The position numbers and the translations under genes are program-made. The notes under the pieces were generated by a model. That model worked only from the letters and a program-made list of their open reading frames with translations, was not told where the DNA came from and ran no database searches. DNA of 64,000 nt from Nemania diffusa (lineage: Eukaryota > Ascomycota > Sordariomycetes > Xylariales > Xylariaceae). Location of the stretch: the NCBI GenBank assembly GCA_038501195.1, contig JBBPUQ010000006.1:1612001-1676000 (forward strand). The letters are read 5' to 3'. Positions within the stretch are counted from its first letter, which is position 1. Each line of letters begins with the position of its first letter. Positions 1-11,700 of this stretch are shown piece after piece.

Positions 1-843
1 TCAGATGGATTGATATTCTCTTTTAGCCGCCCGTAATTAGACCCAAACAGTCGTAAAGGAGGCGATAGACTAATGTCTCCCCACATATGGCTTAACGCAG
101 CATACGTTTGGTCTCTATGTCTGAGACCGTCGTCATTTTCTGTCTCAATGATTTGGCACCTAAAAGTATTCTCGACTGGCGTAATCTTCACAAGCCGAGT
201 TGGCACCCAATAATCAGTGTTGATGGAACACATGGCATGATTTTCTTTACAATTGTCAATCCATCCCTTCATTCTTGCCACATTCGCCTCGGATAATGTG
301 GAGAGACTAGGCAAGACTCTTCTATCTTGTATTCTTCCACTGTTCAGGTCTAAAAAATGATGATGGCGAAACGGTTAGCATTTGCCCACACGCAAATAAT
401 CATAAGTATTGCTTACCAAGTGAGTCGTACACATAAAATTGAAGCTCATTAAACCCCCATTTGAAAGGTTCCCAACAACTCACTTTCGCGGTAGCCGGCT
501 GGAACCGTAGTTGCATACAAAAGATCATACCTCCGTCTTGATCGTCGGCCTTTGCCGAGCTGTCCAGCTCAGCAGCATACCGATCGCAGAATTCACTAAC
601 TACGAAAATGGCAGTGATTCTCACCTTGCGATCCCAATCGGCAGCCAGAATTTTCTGCCGCAAGTCTACGGGATCGGCGAATCGCACATACCAAGGGAGA
701 AACTGTCTTTCCGGAGGCTTGCTAGGGCTTGACATTACGGCGATGGCGTGGGATATAAGGCGACATAACGTACAGCCCGCGTCAGCCGTCGCCTGGATTC
801 CCGGGTAGGATGGGTACTCATCGATGCGATTGAGCGGGGACAT
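1..843 (-). CDS. HET-domain (heterokaryon incompatibility) protein, 3' part outside window
   Basis: Partial gene reading leftward off the window. Exon 1 is 843-417 and exon 2 is 349-1; the 67-nt intron has a GTAAGC donor, a GCTAAC branch site and a TTTTTTAG acceptor, and the frame is kept across it. The N-terminal part carries the CTLCRLI cysteine motif common before HET domains. Exon 2 then gives a WIDNCKENHAMC segment, WVPTRLVKI, and YAALSHMWGD, the defining start of the HET domain. In this family the HET domain is linked to non-self recognition and programmed cell death after hyphal fusion, but most family members are uncharacterised and the exact role here is unknown. The start is uncertain: 843 is the first in-frame ATG, but the open frame continues upstream with a CPAC motif (codons at 897-886), so an upstream exon may exist. 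The C-terminal half is not in the window. Confidence 0.85.
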
Positions 844-849
844 GAACAA

Positions 850-3590
850 AGTCTCTCCCCTTACTCGAGGCGGTACGATGTTTGCGCACGCGGGACAGAC
901 CTGACCAGGGGGTGGGAAACGACTTTGGAGAACTCCATGCCAGGTACTCGTTAATATCTGATACTACCAATGAGAATCAGCACGTCTAGTGTGTGTAAAA
1001 AGCTTTAGTATCGCCATTAGACGTGCCGCTGGAGTGTAAAGGGGGGGGATGTCAAAAGGGGGGAAATGTCACGGCGTTGCAAACAGCCTTATAAACGCAC
1101 TGGGGGGGGATAGTACGCAACATATGTGCACTTTAATGGCGACACACAGTGCAACAGGATTAACAGGCTTGGCGGTTTAAGGTTATTAAGCTATATATAT
1201 ATCACTATTAATAGATTAACATTATAAAAATAACCCTTATTAACAGCAATAACGAACTAACAACCTATAAACATAATATGCTTAACACCATTAACACCTT
1301 AATAGATGTCGATACAGCAATAATAAATGTTGGGGATAAATGAGAACGCATACTACTTCTGAATCCAGATACGTATGTCCAGCTCATCCCAGGCAGCGCG
1401 GAGGTACCTATACCAATCGGGATATCAAAAGTCGATGACACCCTTCAACACCAACAGGCCCAGGCCACTTAGACACTTCTCCTAACCGGAGTGCAACCCC
1501 TCATGGCATCGAAACGAAGGTCACGCTTCCATCTGGGGCTCGCACGACAGAATGACAAGCCCGCCGAGGCTGCATATGTCCAATGCGCTCGAGTAAGAAG
1601 CGCAATCCCATCACTGCACGACCGGCAGCCGTTACTGCGAACCCCAAGTTTTCGCGGCCTCCCCGGCAGCGACCCAGCGAATCGTGGCCGCCGCACGGAG
1701 TTGGCCGACATCCCGAGCTATCAGCGAGTTTCTGGATCGGGCATGCGGTGCTGGACGATTGGATGCGTGAACACGCCATTCTCGCTGAGCTGATGTTGAG
1801 TTGGGGTGCTTTGCTTGCCCCCCAAGGTCGTCGGGGTGCCAACCAGCGCGTTACGCGCCTGGAGGTGTCGGGTGAGGCAGCGGTAGTGAATCGAGGCTCA
1901 CGGGTATCCGAGACGTTAACTATATTCCTACCCGCATGCGTTCAAGAGCTTCAGGAAGAGTCGACCCTCCCATGCTCTATTTCTAATGAAAGCACCTACT
2001 TTCCACCAGATATTTATGGCATTAAGGCTTAGATTCAAGCTCTGTCCGCCAACCGGCGAACGGATGTAGTTTGCATCGCTGGTGATACTACGTTGTCCGC
2101 CCCGGACCGGTTGTGTGCGCCCTATCACAATGAACTCCCGTGATATCGGCCCCTTTTAGTCTTGCAGCTCGCTGTATGACTCCCTACTATATATAGTTGT
2201 GCGGTCGAACGTGACTTATTCGTGCGTCGCCGGTACACAGTCGTATTTTATCTAAGCCACCATTTCTATAAACTTGAAACTCGCCGTGCTCGATCACATC
2301 TCCCCTGCTTTCTTAGATGCATTAGACATGAACTTGTGATCTTTCTAATATACCTAAGTAATCCTAGCGCCATGTCTAAATTAGCTTTGGCTGCTGCCCG
2401 AGCTGCCTTTACATAGGTCCTATCCTGCCCGAGGGCTAGCTGTCGTGCAACGTCTCTTAGGTTATATCATACTATAATATCTTAACTACCCTATGTGTTC
2501 TATGAATATTTTCTAGTGATCTACCTTGGCAACTTCTTTACGCAAGCCTAGCTCATGTTACCACATCTGCATGAGAACCTGCCCAAATTAGACTTCGGGT
2601 TGAGCTTGATGCGAGTAAAGTAGCCCGCGGTTTCCCCTTGGAACCGAGGCCAGGAACGGTGAGTCTTTGGCCCTTGTAAATTACGATGGGTGACGAAGGG
2701 CTGGGGATTTATCAAGAACCACGACTAGGCCGAAGGCCTATGATATCGTGACTTCTTAGGGTAGGAATAACACGAAGAGTTCCGCTATAGTGTGCTCATT
2801 ATTGAGAATTCATTGCGCATCTTGTCGTAAACTCATATTGAGTTTTGCCGACTCATTGGTCACTGAGAGTATCCAGGTAGTTTAACAACTTATACTTTGA
2901 TCGTGGTGAGCCGCAAGGGTGACAAAGGACTCGTCAATAACTCGCGCAGCATTTATTATTAGTGTATAACGGAAATATATATGTATATTGTGAAATGTAA
3001 CCTGGCGACTAATAATATAATAAGACCTTAAAGCGATTTACAATTACATATCTTAAAACAGCGGCGGGTGTGAAGCTCGGCCAGAGCTCTGTTCTTCTCA
3101 GGACAGCTGGGCTAGTACGCAGTAAGTCCCGCTGCTCTTGGAGAGTTCGATTAGAACCAAGACTTGACCGAAGTTAACCGGACTGTACAGAATATGGGTC
3201 CGGACTATGGAGCCCAATCGATTTTCTCCCTGGGCAGTGATGTTGCGCTCGCGGCTCTTTAAACCCCTGCGTTTATCAGGGTCGCCGATCATTTGTTCTC
3301 GCCCCGTGCAGAAGCAAATGCTTTTTCTCGGTAAACATTAAACTCAAATCAACATTCTCAATTCTGCAACAAATCAATGGGGCGCTCGGTATACGATCCT
3401 GAAAAGAGTATGTCGTAGCGTAAGAATGCTGTTATGAATTGCTAGCCGGGACTCATTACGCTAATGGCTTTTACCTAGGTCCTAGGGGAACGTGACCGTA
3501 GGTAGTTAATCTGGGGAAGTAAGGTAGTCTTGGCATTACTGGCCGTTGGCTTGACGTAATGGCCAATTACACGGGTGTGCTCCCTTCGTC
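850..3590. other. Intergenic, no convincing gene
   Basis: This spacer has G-runs near 1040-1110 and an AT-rich patch around 1180-1320. From about 1330 to 2030 it is richer in GC, with overlapping open frames on both strands; the longest (plus, 1583-2032) gives no recognisable domain and its composition looks like chance. Another AT-rich patch lies at about 2940-3060. I see no supported gene. Confidence 0.5.
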
Positions 3591-3996
3591 TCAATCGCCT
3601 AAGACCATAGTGCACCCTTGTGGCCCAATCCAAACCTCGTGAACGCGCCGGGCATCGACATCAACGCGATCACCCACCGAATAGGTCGTCTTGGTTGGGT
3701 TGTCGTCTCTGGGGTAGGTGATGGTGAGCTGGCCCTCCACGATCAGATGGGTCGTTAGGCTATCATGGCTGTGCGGGCTGTAGTATGCATTGCTGCGCAT
3801 CGACGGACAGTCAGTAAGCCTCGTTTTCTCTACCTGCCTATGCTACCTTCGTCTTCATCTCAACCCAGCGGGGGACAAGGGGCTATCTAGGGGCGCGTGA
3901 CACGTACGGGCCATCTGTCCAGGTAAGAATGTTCGTAAACCCCCATGACCGTACCTCATCTTCATAGTCTTCGCGAGCCTTTGTCGTGGACGCCAT
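3591..3996 (-). CDS. Small single-domain cupin protein
   Basis: Two exons, 3996-3908 and 3792-3591, encode 96 residues. The 115-nt intron has a GTACGT donor, a CTTACTGAC branch region and a GCGCAG acceptor; splicing joins a codon split 2+1 and keeps the frame. After a charged helix-like N-terminus (EDYEDEVRSWGF), residues of about 31-96 form one cupin barrel. The first motif is PHSHDS...VEGQ, the second is VGDRVDVDARRVHEVW, so the three metal-binding histidines are visible. The usual glutamate of motif 1 is not in its standard place. Stand-alone fungal cupins of this size have varied or unknown roles, so no substrate is proposed. The start is the first ATG of the open frame in exon 1. It stands alone, with no neighbouring pathway genes. 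Confidence 0.8.
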
Positions 3997-6035
3997 TGGT
4001 GGGTGTTGTCGACGCGATAAAACCACGTCAACCTGCGATTCGGAGATGACAAAAGACAGCACGCCTATCTAATTCCCAAGTGGGCGCAGGTAGTTAATTA
4101 GTGAATTGCCTCGCTGGTTGTGGGGTTCAACATCGACTGATCAATTGGCAATTTGTTGGCGGTCGGTGAGATAATCAGGAACAGAGGGCACTTGTATGGC
4201 ATGTCAGTCAGTAGCGCATGCAAGGTCACGGAATGAGGGGTGGCTGTGAGAGCGTGTCGATGCAACCCTTTCGATGCTTGATCCCTATACCTCGGTTGGT
4301 GACGTCGTTGAGTGGTGGGTGGACGAGCGTCAATTGGCATTCTGTATACCTAGTATATACCTACATACTGTACAGTATATACCAACATGATCTGGTTGTT
4401 GTAGATAGTACTGTACCTATATACCAATAAGTGAGTACATACTGTAAGTGACTGACTGATTTGATTCCTGGGACTTCTGTAGCGGCGGCGCTGGAGACAT
4501 GCGGCGGCTCCCACTACTCTGTACCACTACTGCCTGTCTTAGACTTGCAGTGTTCCTACTTCTGGTCCACAGCACCGGTGGTACCCACCCTCGGCCTCCA
4601 TGCACGTGTGCGCTGGTTGCTCTAATGTCCATTGATCAGACCGACTAGGAGATGACGCTGGCAGTGCCTGCACCTCCCGCAGCTCCCGCTCCAATCTGTA
4701 GCCATCGCTAACTGCTGGTCTAGGCCAGATCACGGTAGGTACTGTACTTAACTTACAGAATACCTAGGTACCTAGCTGTTCTTCAGTATCACCATCGCAA
4801 CCATCACCACAAGCCGCCAGGTCAACGTTGAACAATGTTCTCCGCCATGGTGATTAATTAATTGCCTAGTAGTTAACATGTAGTTTACGATGATCATATA
4901 CTATACTGAAGTTAAAAACAGGTAGATGTTGTACATATGTAAGTAAGCTTCAAATGTTCTTTAGGTCTTTCCCTATTTTTATCTAACTCAGGTCTCTTTT
5001 CGGCCCCCACCCAATCATAAGTTTCCTCGTTACCCCCAGCTTTGGGTTTAATTGGCTGACTTCATCAAATATGAGTAAGTATATGTACGTCTGTGCTGTA
5101 GGAATTTAGTGCCCACCATCTTGCCTAAGACAGATGGTGAGTGGACTCGACTCGCGCGACCCTGGACCTTGTCAACTGGCTCAGCCCCCAAATCATTCAA
5201 ACGAAACGAAATCTCTACGTGTGGTATGCTGTACAGATTTTCCGCTCTCCCTTAGTATTAGTCAGATGTTACGCAGTTATTGTCGCTAAACATGCCCCAT
5301 TATCCCTTCTATCCCCTCCTCCCCTAAGTCCTTATCAAGGAGGCGTGTTTCGATGAGGAAGCAAGAGAACCAATTCCTAAGCCAGTACAGTATACTTACA
5401 GCCCTACTATCAGTAGTATGATTTGCGGCGCTCGGCGGCGACTAGTATAGTAGTGTGTAGCTTGGCTAGTATCAATCTGGGCCGGGTTGGTCCTGACTGG
5501 AATCCATCTGGGGCTTTTTTACCTGATGTAGTATAGAGTGGGCAGAGAGTGGGGTAGGTCCCTAGGTTCCATACCCGTGAAGTTGGGTTTGCTGGGTTTG
5601 CTGGGCTCGCTACCACCATGAAATAGGGCTAGTTCCGAGCTGAACCCCCCAAGCCCCCCCTTGTCTTGGAGGTATCTATACCTTGCCTCTATACTTGCTA
5701 CTTTCTACCGACCTTAGTACTCTGTAGATAGATGCCTTACAGCACCTACCTACCTGCTGTATCCTGTACGTAAAGTATTAATCTCCATATCGATAACTTT
5801 TATTTCGTCTCCTGGTCGTGTTTATTCGCTCTTCTGCTCTCTCGTTCCGGGCCACCGCGAGTCCTCTACTTATAAGCTCGATGCGTCGCTGAATTCGCCA
5901 GCTAATATGCCACCTTTTGCGGAAGGTCCAACTCTCGTCATTTGGCGTGCATCTTACCCCCAAACCTTGCTATCCGAATGAGCTTCAGAACCTAGACATC
6001 GTGCTCTCCGAGAGTGCGAACCGCATCTCATACTC
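3997..6035. other. Intergenic, promoter side of the PLC gene
   Basis: Spacer between divergent genes (cupin on minus, PLC on plus). It contains many short TACCTA/TAGGTA motifs, an inverted TATAC-rich patch near 4350-4385 and the 10-bp palindrome TACCTAGGTA at 4761-4770. Open frames here are short, overlap on both strands and show no known domain. Confidence 0.5.
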
Positions 6036-8735
6036 ATGCCTTTCCTCCTCCAACAGCAGAACAACGATAGAGCCAGAGCTAGAGCCAGAGCCAGAGCCAT
6101 GTGTTTCACGGTATGTCTTCCTGGGACCTTCTGCTTCTTCTATTACTAATTATTGCGCTTCCTCCCAGAAGCCGAAGTCGCTCTCCAAAGCCCGCGCCGA
6201 ATCGCCGCCACACCGCCGCCTGACATTCAACGCGCATGGCACCCAAGCTATTTCCTCACTGAAGCGTGCGCTGAATATCGGGCTGTTTATTGCGCCCACT
6301 GTTATCCACCTCCATGGCGATGGTGGAAAGAGAGACATTTACTTGAGCGCTGCCATTCAGCGCTCTCTACGACAATTATACAACGACTTGCGCCGAGATG
6401 AACCCAAATTGTCCCGTACATTCTTCCAGTCCTTCTTAGGAGAACACCAAGGAGAGCCGCCAGACAAGGTATCCATGACACTTGCGGAAGACACGTACTC
6501 GTTTCAACGATTCCTTGAAGTATGGTGGAGGGGGTTCGGCCTCGAAATAGAAAAACCAGTCGCCCTTAACAAGAAGGATCTTACAAAACCACTCACGAAT
6601 TACTTCATCGACAGCAGCCACAACACATACCTTGCTGGCAACCAATTAAGCGGGAAAGCCTCTGTCGAAACCTATAAGCGCGTCTTACTCCAAGGCTGCC
6701 GATGTGTTGAAATAGATGTCTGGGACAACAGCACATCGTCGTCCCCTGCCAAGTCATTGGCTGGATCGGCCAAAGACATTCCAAGATCCGAACACTCTCA
6801 AGGACGATTTTCGACGAATACTTTACACACAGCAGCAGCACATGTCAAAGCAGCTGTGGATGACAAAATTGATCGGACTCGGCTATTTCTTGGTGTTGAA
6901 AAGACCCATAGTTACAGCCCAAGATGTAGCAAGTTCAATGTTTCAGGCTCGTCATCGCTCGATCGTGAGAACGGTGTCTCTCTAGACCTTCCCGATGCTG
7001 ATGACGGGGCTAATGTCGAGCAACCCAATGTTGAGCAACCAAATGTCGAGCAACCCTCAGGTGGATGGAAGCCCGTGCTGCCGCTAGATGAGCCAATCGT
7101 CATGCATGGATGGACGTTCAACCAACCCATAGGGTTCCGCCAAGTATGTAAGGCAATTCGGGAGGTTGGTTTTAAGACAACACATCTGCCCATCATTATC
7201 AGCCTGGAGGTCCATGCTCTTGCAGAGCAGCAAGAGAAGATGGTCCAAATCATGAAGGAGGAATGGGCTGGATTGCTCGTTGAGAAGCCTCATGAGACAT
7301 GCCCCAATGGCCAGATGCCGCGGCTCGAGGAACTACTCGACAAGATCCTGGTCAAGGTGAAGAAGACCTCCTTAAGCACAGAGAACACAATGACTATGGG
7401 CTCGTTGACTCCAAAGGGCACGGCTGTAGAGAACGATGCTGCTTTCGCGGCGGACGACGATCGACCAGTTAAACGGCCCCAGCCGAAAGTGCCAATCTGC
7501 GAGAACCTAAGTAACCTTGCAGTGTACACTCATAGTGAGCATTTCGTCAACTTTGAGTCGTTCACTCTCAAGTCGCCCTCTCATATCTTCTCCATAAGTG
7601 AGAATAAGATCTTAGATCTGTGGGAGACAAAGCGAGACGAGCTTTTCGCCCATAATCGGGACTTCTTCATGCGGGCGTATCCCAAGGGCATGCGCGTCAA
7701 TTCATCGAATCCTGACCCTTCGCAATTCTGGCGCAGAGGTGTCCAAATGGTCGCAATGAATTGGCAAAAGTGGGATGAGGGTATGATGCTCAATAAAGCC
7801 ATGTTTTCAGGCGAGCATGGCTGGGTCCTCAAGCCCGCCGGTTATCGCAGCGACGACAACGAATTGAGGGTTCAGACTAACGAAATTTCTTACCGCACAT
7901 TTGACCTCATTATCACCGTCCTAGCAGGACAACATATTCCGCTACCTGAGGGCATGCCACGTGACGAATCACAATCCCTCCGTCCCCTGGTGAAATGTGA
8001 ACTTCACATCGAGAAAGCCGACGAGCGGTCTCGGGGCCCTGGCGAGGGAGGCGTTAGGTTACGTCCTGTCGACTGGAAGAAGCAGACGGCTAGTGGGAGG
8101 ACTGATCACCCGGAATTCAGTAGGGAACACCGGGAACTCGCCTTCAGAGGCATCCACAAGGTCGAGGAGTCGCTCAGCTTTGTCAAGTAAGAGTCCTTTC
8201 ACTTCTATTATCGTACTATTTGCCCGTTGTCGGCTCTGACCGCTTGGGTCGCGACCCTGGAGGCGCCCAATTAATATTTGGGCGGCTCAACTTGCATACC
8301 GAGAAACGAGCTGTCATATGCAAGACGCCGTCAAGTGACGACAGGAGCTACTCGATTACCTCTGTGAAACTCGCTGCCTGTCAGCAGCGGGCCGAAATTA
8401 TGACAGCCCGATCAGGTATTGATGAGCTAGCCTGTCGCAATCCACTATTCGTGTCCTACTTTTTCTATTTCTCGTCTTTTTCCGCGGCTATCTAACACCT
8501 GCAACGGTACTGCTGTACTTCCGCCACTTTGACTAATATTTTTTCTCCATGTAGATTTCGGGTTGAACATGAGCCGTCTCGGATCATATCTCTGAAAGAC
8601 TCGTTTGCGGGCTGGGCCTGCATTCGCTTGGACCGGTTAGCGACTGGCTATCGTCTTATCCCCCTTCTAGACCACGAAGGCAACGAGACTACGGGCATGT
8701 TATTCGTAACAGTTCGAAAGAGTTATCGTCAGTAA
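6036..8735 (+). CDS. Phosphoinositide-specific phospholipase C (PLC-delta-like)
   Basis: Three exons, 6036-6110, 6169-8186 and 8555-8735, encode 757 residues. The PLC hydrolyses PI(4,5)P2 to IP3 and diacylglycerol at membranes. An EF-hand-like region (about 80-150) leads into the X domain (about 166-397): SSHNTYL with catalytic His176, EIDVWD with Glu206 and Asp208 as likely calcium ligands, and the second catalytic histidine in MHGWT (His338). The Y domain (about 470-585) has SHIFSISE, MRAYPKGMRVNSSN and GWVLKP. The C2 domain (about 603-757) is completed only by exon 3 (WACIRLDRLATGYRLIPLL). Intron 1 (58 nt) is canonical: GTATGT, TACTAAT, CCCAG. Intron 2 is 368 nt, long for this window. The X domain holds an unusual insert of about 120 residues with three NVEQP repeats. 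The start is the first ATG in frame with intron 1; no other ATG exists upstream in that exon frame, though an extra 5' exon cannot be excluded. Confidence 0.9.
7012..7056 (+). repeat. Three tandem 15-bp coding repeats (NVEQP x3)
   Basis: Three near-identical 15-bp units at 7012-7026, 7027-7041 and 7042-7056 encode NVEQP three times. They lie inside the long insert of the PLC X domain. The units differ only at synonymous positions (gtc/gtt, ccc/cca), so the peptide is kept while the DNA has drifted. Confidence 0.85.
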
Positions 8736-11700
8736 TGGTTGCCTCGGATCATCGGAAACGTTTGCCCAGGGTCGCACTTGATACATCACTTGCATGGCGT
8801 TGACGCGTCTAGTCTCTGCTTGCTTGCATAATATCCTCCCATAGGATATGGGTATAGCGGCGCAGTTTACCGCTGGACGCCGTGTTAGTCCCCTGAATTT
8901 CCGGTCTATTTTGTTGGATACGTCCAGACTGACCTCTTGTATGAGCAGGCCTGTTCGTATGCGTTCTAAACAGCGGGGCATGCATATTTCCTTTCGTCGG
9001 TTACCAGCTCGGAGTCACACTTGGCAGCATGGATACATAGTTTAGGATACCCAAAGACGGCAACATGGCGAAAATGCCGCTTGCATTTTGCATTTTATTT
9101 AAGCTGTTTTCTTCTATCGCTTGGTTCAATTTAGCGTAGGCACTTGGCATTCAGATGTAGACATAGCGCTGCGTCCCACAATAGACAGCATTTCTTTTGC
9201 TTTCGTGCTTTCCAACGTGGTAGATGTGTGCACAACATGACTGTCTCGCCCAATCACAATGGAGCCGTGATTGCTTCCCTACCTATATGTTTCCCATTTT
9301 CGTGGCCGAGAAAAAGGCTTACTATCCCGGATCTGGGCATTCCGGCAAATCCGACTGGGCGTTTAACGAACCGTGCTCGTGTTCACCTATCGTCGGAGGT
9401 CTTGGAAGAAGCCAGACAAGAGTCGGTCAACCGGCCAAGGGCGAGGGCTGGTACGCTAGGCAAGGGAACGCAACCGGGAAGCTGGAAGAGTAGGTATGGC
9501 GTGTATGTAGGTATATAGAAAGCACGGCCGAATGGCATCGTGGGAATGCAAACCTAGTTACGTGATTCCGAACGCAGGCTACGTAATCTAGCCCGTGTCG
9601 GTTTACGGCCCAGATTAGCAGGGGATGGTGTAAGCCGGGTCGCCGCCCATTTGTCGAGGCGAGGGCTGGCGAGAGATCCGGAGTGGGTGGGAAGGTTGCA
9701 GAGGAAAATCCCATGTGGCATGAGTTTTTTCTGCTCGATCGATCTAGGTATCTGATCTACATACGCTATCTATCCACCATCGTTCGTTCTAGAACTTACG
9801 ATATTTGGGGGTTGCATCGAGCGAGCGCGCGCGGTTGGCGTCGGGAGTCCGAGTCTTTTACGGCAAGTCTGACGCTTTCCGCTCCTCCGAGGACCACCGG
9901 GTGAGGAGGTACAGTAAGGATCTAGAGTCGACGAGTCGAGATCTTCTCTCGTCCTATCTGTCTGTCTTTCTGTCTGTACGTATGTGCGGCTATGGCGTGC
10001 CGCGCTAATGCCGAGACAAGCGTGTGCTACTTACGTGTGTCTGTGCGGCACGCTACGGCGAGATGAGAGAGTCCTCGCGAAGTTGATGGGCCGATTAGGG
10101 CGAGGAGGATAGCGGGAGAGCATGAGATAGGTCAAATCCCCCCTTGCGCGGGTTCTTGTACAAGTAAGGGTAGCTGCGTTAAGCCGTTCTATATGAGCGA
10201 GTCGGTGTAGGGTACGTGTATGTATGCGTGTGTAGCGCGATTTCCCCCCTCCTTCTAAGTTTTCATGATTGACGACCACTCTCGTAGTGCTTTGGAGTTC
10301 GGGGATAGACGAGCAGCTTCCCCGGATGGTATGATAGTTAAGATAGAGAGCCTAAGGCAGGTCTGTCGTAGATAAACACTTTCTCTAGCCTTACATGTAA
10401 GTTTAAAAAAGAGGCATGGGGAAAGGGGCTCGGCCGAAGACCAGGGGGTCGTAAATTAAGTTGAGCGACATATTAGACGCCTTATTTGAGCCCCCAGCTG
10501 GAGATCAAGGCTGAAGAGAGTTGACAGCCGCGAAGGCGTGGCTTGAGAGCGGGAGATTAACGGGTGCATCCGCATCCCGCCAGTGGGAAACATTGCAGCT
10601 GTCAGACTGATGTCGTGCCACGGCTACCGAGAGACAGTCTTCTCGGTTAAGGGGGCTCATGCAGGTACGTTAATACCGGGCACGAACAGGATCGAATATT
10701 CTTCCGGACGCGTCCTATACGGGGTTTGAAGAGAAAATCCTCACTTTTCGAAGAAGAGCCTCATTGTAGTCACGCCATGAGCATAGGATGACAAGCCCCG
10801 CCCCTTGAATTTGTTCCATATGTACGACTGAGACTAAAGCATAGAAGTCCGACGTGACCGCCCTCTCCGTGTGCTTATCCGGCTGCCTTGGGCATCAATT
10901 TAATATGACATGTATTTTGTATCGAGAAACCCTCTTTACGCAGGATCCCGAGGAGCACCACAGGCCGTTTTAGACGGTGTGATGTTAGATATGACATGCG
11001 GCTATCCGAGAACCATTGGATTTAAACATGCTGATTTGCTAGTTTATTTCCCGGTAGCGGTGGCCTCCCGGTTGTGGATGGAACATATATGCGTCGGACT
11101 TGTCTTTGTCTGCACGCAGGGAAAACTTGACCTCGTGTACGCCCAGCGAGTTCACGGTCTTAGCCTTAGATCGTAGATCTCTGCAGTTTGCCCTTAGCTG
11201 CATATAGTAGATAGCGATGGCTCGGGAACTCATTGGCGAGGTCGGGGATGGTGTGCTGGTTCCGGCGCCTCCTGTCTCGGATCAATCGTCGGTGTAGGCT
11301 CGATACGTCCGGCGCAAATAGCCTAACTACTGTATATTCCGCAGCGTAGGATGTAGGCCTGGGACACATCCGACAGATGTCGGTCCGCTTTAGCCATATG
11401 ACGGCAGCCACGGCAATATGGAGCTGAAAAGCAGATGTTGTCATGTGGCGGTGTCTTTTAAACCAATGGTAATTATGTCGGCGGTGGCAGCGGCGGCGGC
11501 GGCAATCTCCTCATAAGCATATCGCCGGATCAGTATAATTACCTATCTATTACACATCGGCATCGCATGTTACGGTAGGGTAACAAGTCGCTGCTAAACT
11601 ATATTTAGAGTCAAGCCGCAACGTCATATCGATTCGATCATCGTGAGCTCATGGAGCGAACTGAGGTGATTTTTTACGACTCGTCATATTCATGGTGTTC

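Noticed and set aside
1469..2128. Overlapping open frames on both strands of 100-150 codons
   Set aside because: None shows a domain, an intron signal or a typical start context. Overlap on both strands suits GC-richer non-coding DNA.
5917..6035. Upstream extension of the PLC reading frame
   Set aside because: It begins at a TTG and has no ATG. A canonical intron (6111-6168) shows that the frame before it is not the one translated.
9144..9518. Plus-strand frame of 124 codons
   Set aside because: It overlaps another plus-strand frame and a minus-strand frame of similar length, with no domain, signal peptide or splice context.
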